From Candidatus Bathyarchaeota archaeon (GTDB lineage Archaea > Thermoproteota > Bathyarchaeia > Bathyarchaeales > Bathyarchaeaceae): DNA of 7,192 nucleotides. The stretch lies in the NCBI GenBank assembly GCA_020346825.1, contig CP070791.1:812580-819771 (forward strand), given 5' to 3'. The translations under genes and the position numbers were made by a program. Position 1 is the first letter of the stretch, and each line of letters begins with the position of its first letter. Below, in pieces: positions 6,567-7,192 of this stretch. The notes below the pieces were generated by a model. The model searched no databases. It was not told the origin of the DNA and worked only from the letters and a program-made list of their open reading frames with translations.

Positions 6567-7192
6567 ATGCTAGGATCCAGCTGGGTGTTTAAATCTGATT
6601 TCATGGAAGTATTCTTTCGAAAAAATAAGCAAGGATTTGGAGCTAGCGAGGAAAAAGAAGCAGGCCTTAGACCAACTTTTCAATTCAGGCAAAATTTCGG
6701 CGTCTACATACGAGTCCCTAGACAAGGAACTAAAAGGCATCATTTCTGAGGTTGAGGCGCGTCAGAAAGATTTGGCTGACAAAATGACCTCCAAAATTGG
6801 AAACCTCGAAGACCAGATAAGTACACTAGAGATATTTCTCGCCAACTCGGAAATTCAGTATGCTGCTGGAGAAATTGATGACGACTTGCACGCAAATGGA
6901 AGCAGCGCCTTCTCTTTAGGTCTTGATTCCGTGAAAAAACAGCTGACTGCCATCAGGGAGGTCGTCACCAGTATTATGCCAGAAGTGGTAGCGCCCACAC
7001 CCCCGTCAACAACGACAGAAACTGAGGAAGCACCAACTACTGGGGATGTAGTTGAAGAAGCAGCCGAAATCTCCCTTGAAACCCCAGTAGAAGAAGCAGC
7101 CGAAGTAACCATAGAAACCCCAGTAGAAGAAGCAGCCGAAGTAACCATAGAAACCCCAGTAGAAGAAGCAGCCGAAATCTCCCTTGAAACCC
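6567..7192 (+). CDS. Coiled-coil protein with acidic repeats, CdvA-like (tentative); frame-disrupted, 3'-partial
   Basis: The long open frame runs from 6574 to the window end without an ATG. The only nearby ATG (6567) is in another frame, which stops at 6747-6749. Dropping one A from the A6 run at 6620-6625 joins them into MLGSSWVFKSDFMEVFFRK-ISKDLELARKKK, a natural-looking protein. The body then gives a helical region (about 6631-6840) with the motif LFNSGKISASTYESLDKEL, a turn at AAGEIDD, and another amphipathic helix (about 6900-6980). A Pro/Thr/Glu-rich linker and tandem 12-residue repeats around PVEEAAE follow, cut by the window edge. The LFxxGKIS-TYExL helix pair recalls the coiled coil of CdvA-like proteins of ESCRT-type division in TACK archaea, but no PRC-barrel part is seen. 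That is recollection, not a search. A TTG start at 6637 is a weak alternative. The frame and the coding nature are firm; the identity is not. Confidence 0.7.
7045..7192 (+). repeat. 36-bp in-frame tandem repeat encoding TPVEEAAE(V/I)(T/S)(I/L)E
   Basis: There is one degenerate unit (7045-7080), then three full units (7081-7116, 7117-7152, 7153-7188) and the start of another cut by the window end. Units two and three are identical at all 36 bases. The fourth differs only in a block after the shared GAAGAAGCAGCCGAA core, carrying the same ATCTCCCTTGAA ending as the first. Each unit is 12 codons, so changes in copy number keep the frame. The encoded segment is acidic and probably disordered. Confidence 0.95.

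Noticed and set aside
6855..7148. Minus-strand ORF with Ser/Ala/Thr repeats
   Set aside because: It is the antisense reading of the coiled-coil gene; the 36-bp repeat keeps every frame open because its length is a multiple of three.
7045..7192. CRISPR array suggested by 36-bp repeats
   Set aside because: The units are directly adjacent with no spacers and are in frame with a protein.

Overview
The window looks archaeal. One gene encodes a PDCD5-family DNA-binding protein, a family found in archaea and eukaryotes. Candidate TATA elements lie about 30 nt upstream of two start codons that have no Shine-Dalgarno site, as in leaderless archaeal transcripts. The last gene encodes a coiled-coil protein that reminds me of CdvA-like proteins of the Bathyarchaeia/TACK archaea. 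That lineage is a guess from memory, not from a search. The first ORF is open to the 5' edge and the last is cut inside a tandem repeat at the 3' edge, so this may be a whole short contig.

Left part (3-5082, + strand): three tightly coupled genes encode an ABC system of the FtsX/MacB/LolCDE type. They are a large FtsX-domain permease (5'-truncated here), a stand-alone MacB/LolD-like ATPase, and a second MacB/LolD-like ATPase with about 385 extra N-terminal residues that I do not recognise. Both gene junctions are ATGA overlaps preceded by Shine-Dalgarno-like sequences, so the three are almost certainly translated together. One permease with two permease halves plus two different complete ATPases suggests an asymmetric transporter or mechanotransmission machine. 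The N-terminal domain of the second ATPase is the most novel item in the window.

Middle (5083-6356, - strand): two genes point leftward, convergent with the ABC operon. One is the PDCD5-family protein, with a candidate leaderless promoter. The other is a small alpha/beta hydrolase of the dienelactone-hydrolase type with a complete Ser-Asp-His triad. The 131-bp gap between them holds a candidate T-tract terminator for the hydrolase and the PDCD5 promoter, so they are probably separate units.

Right part (6357-7192): a 210-bp divergent intergenic region leads into a rightward coiled-coil gene. Its body is in a different frame from its only plausible ATG. Removing one A from an A6 run at 6620-6625 joins the two frames, so this is a sequencing error, a real mutation or slippage. 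The gene ends at the window edge in near-perfect 36-bp tandem repeats encoding an acidic 12-residue unit. No gene-free stretch exceeds 300 bases. I saw no tRNA, rRNA, IS element or CRISPR array.
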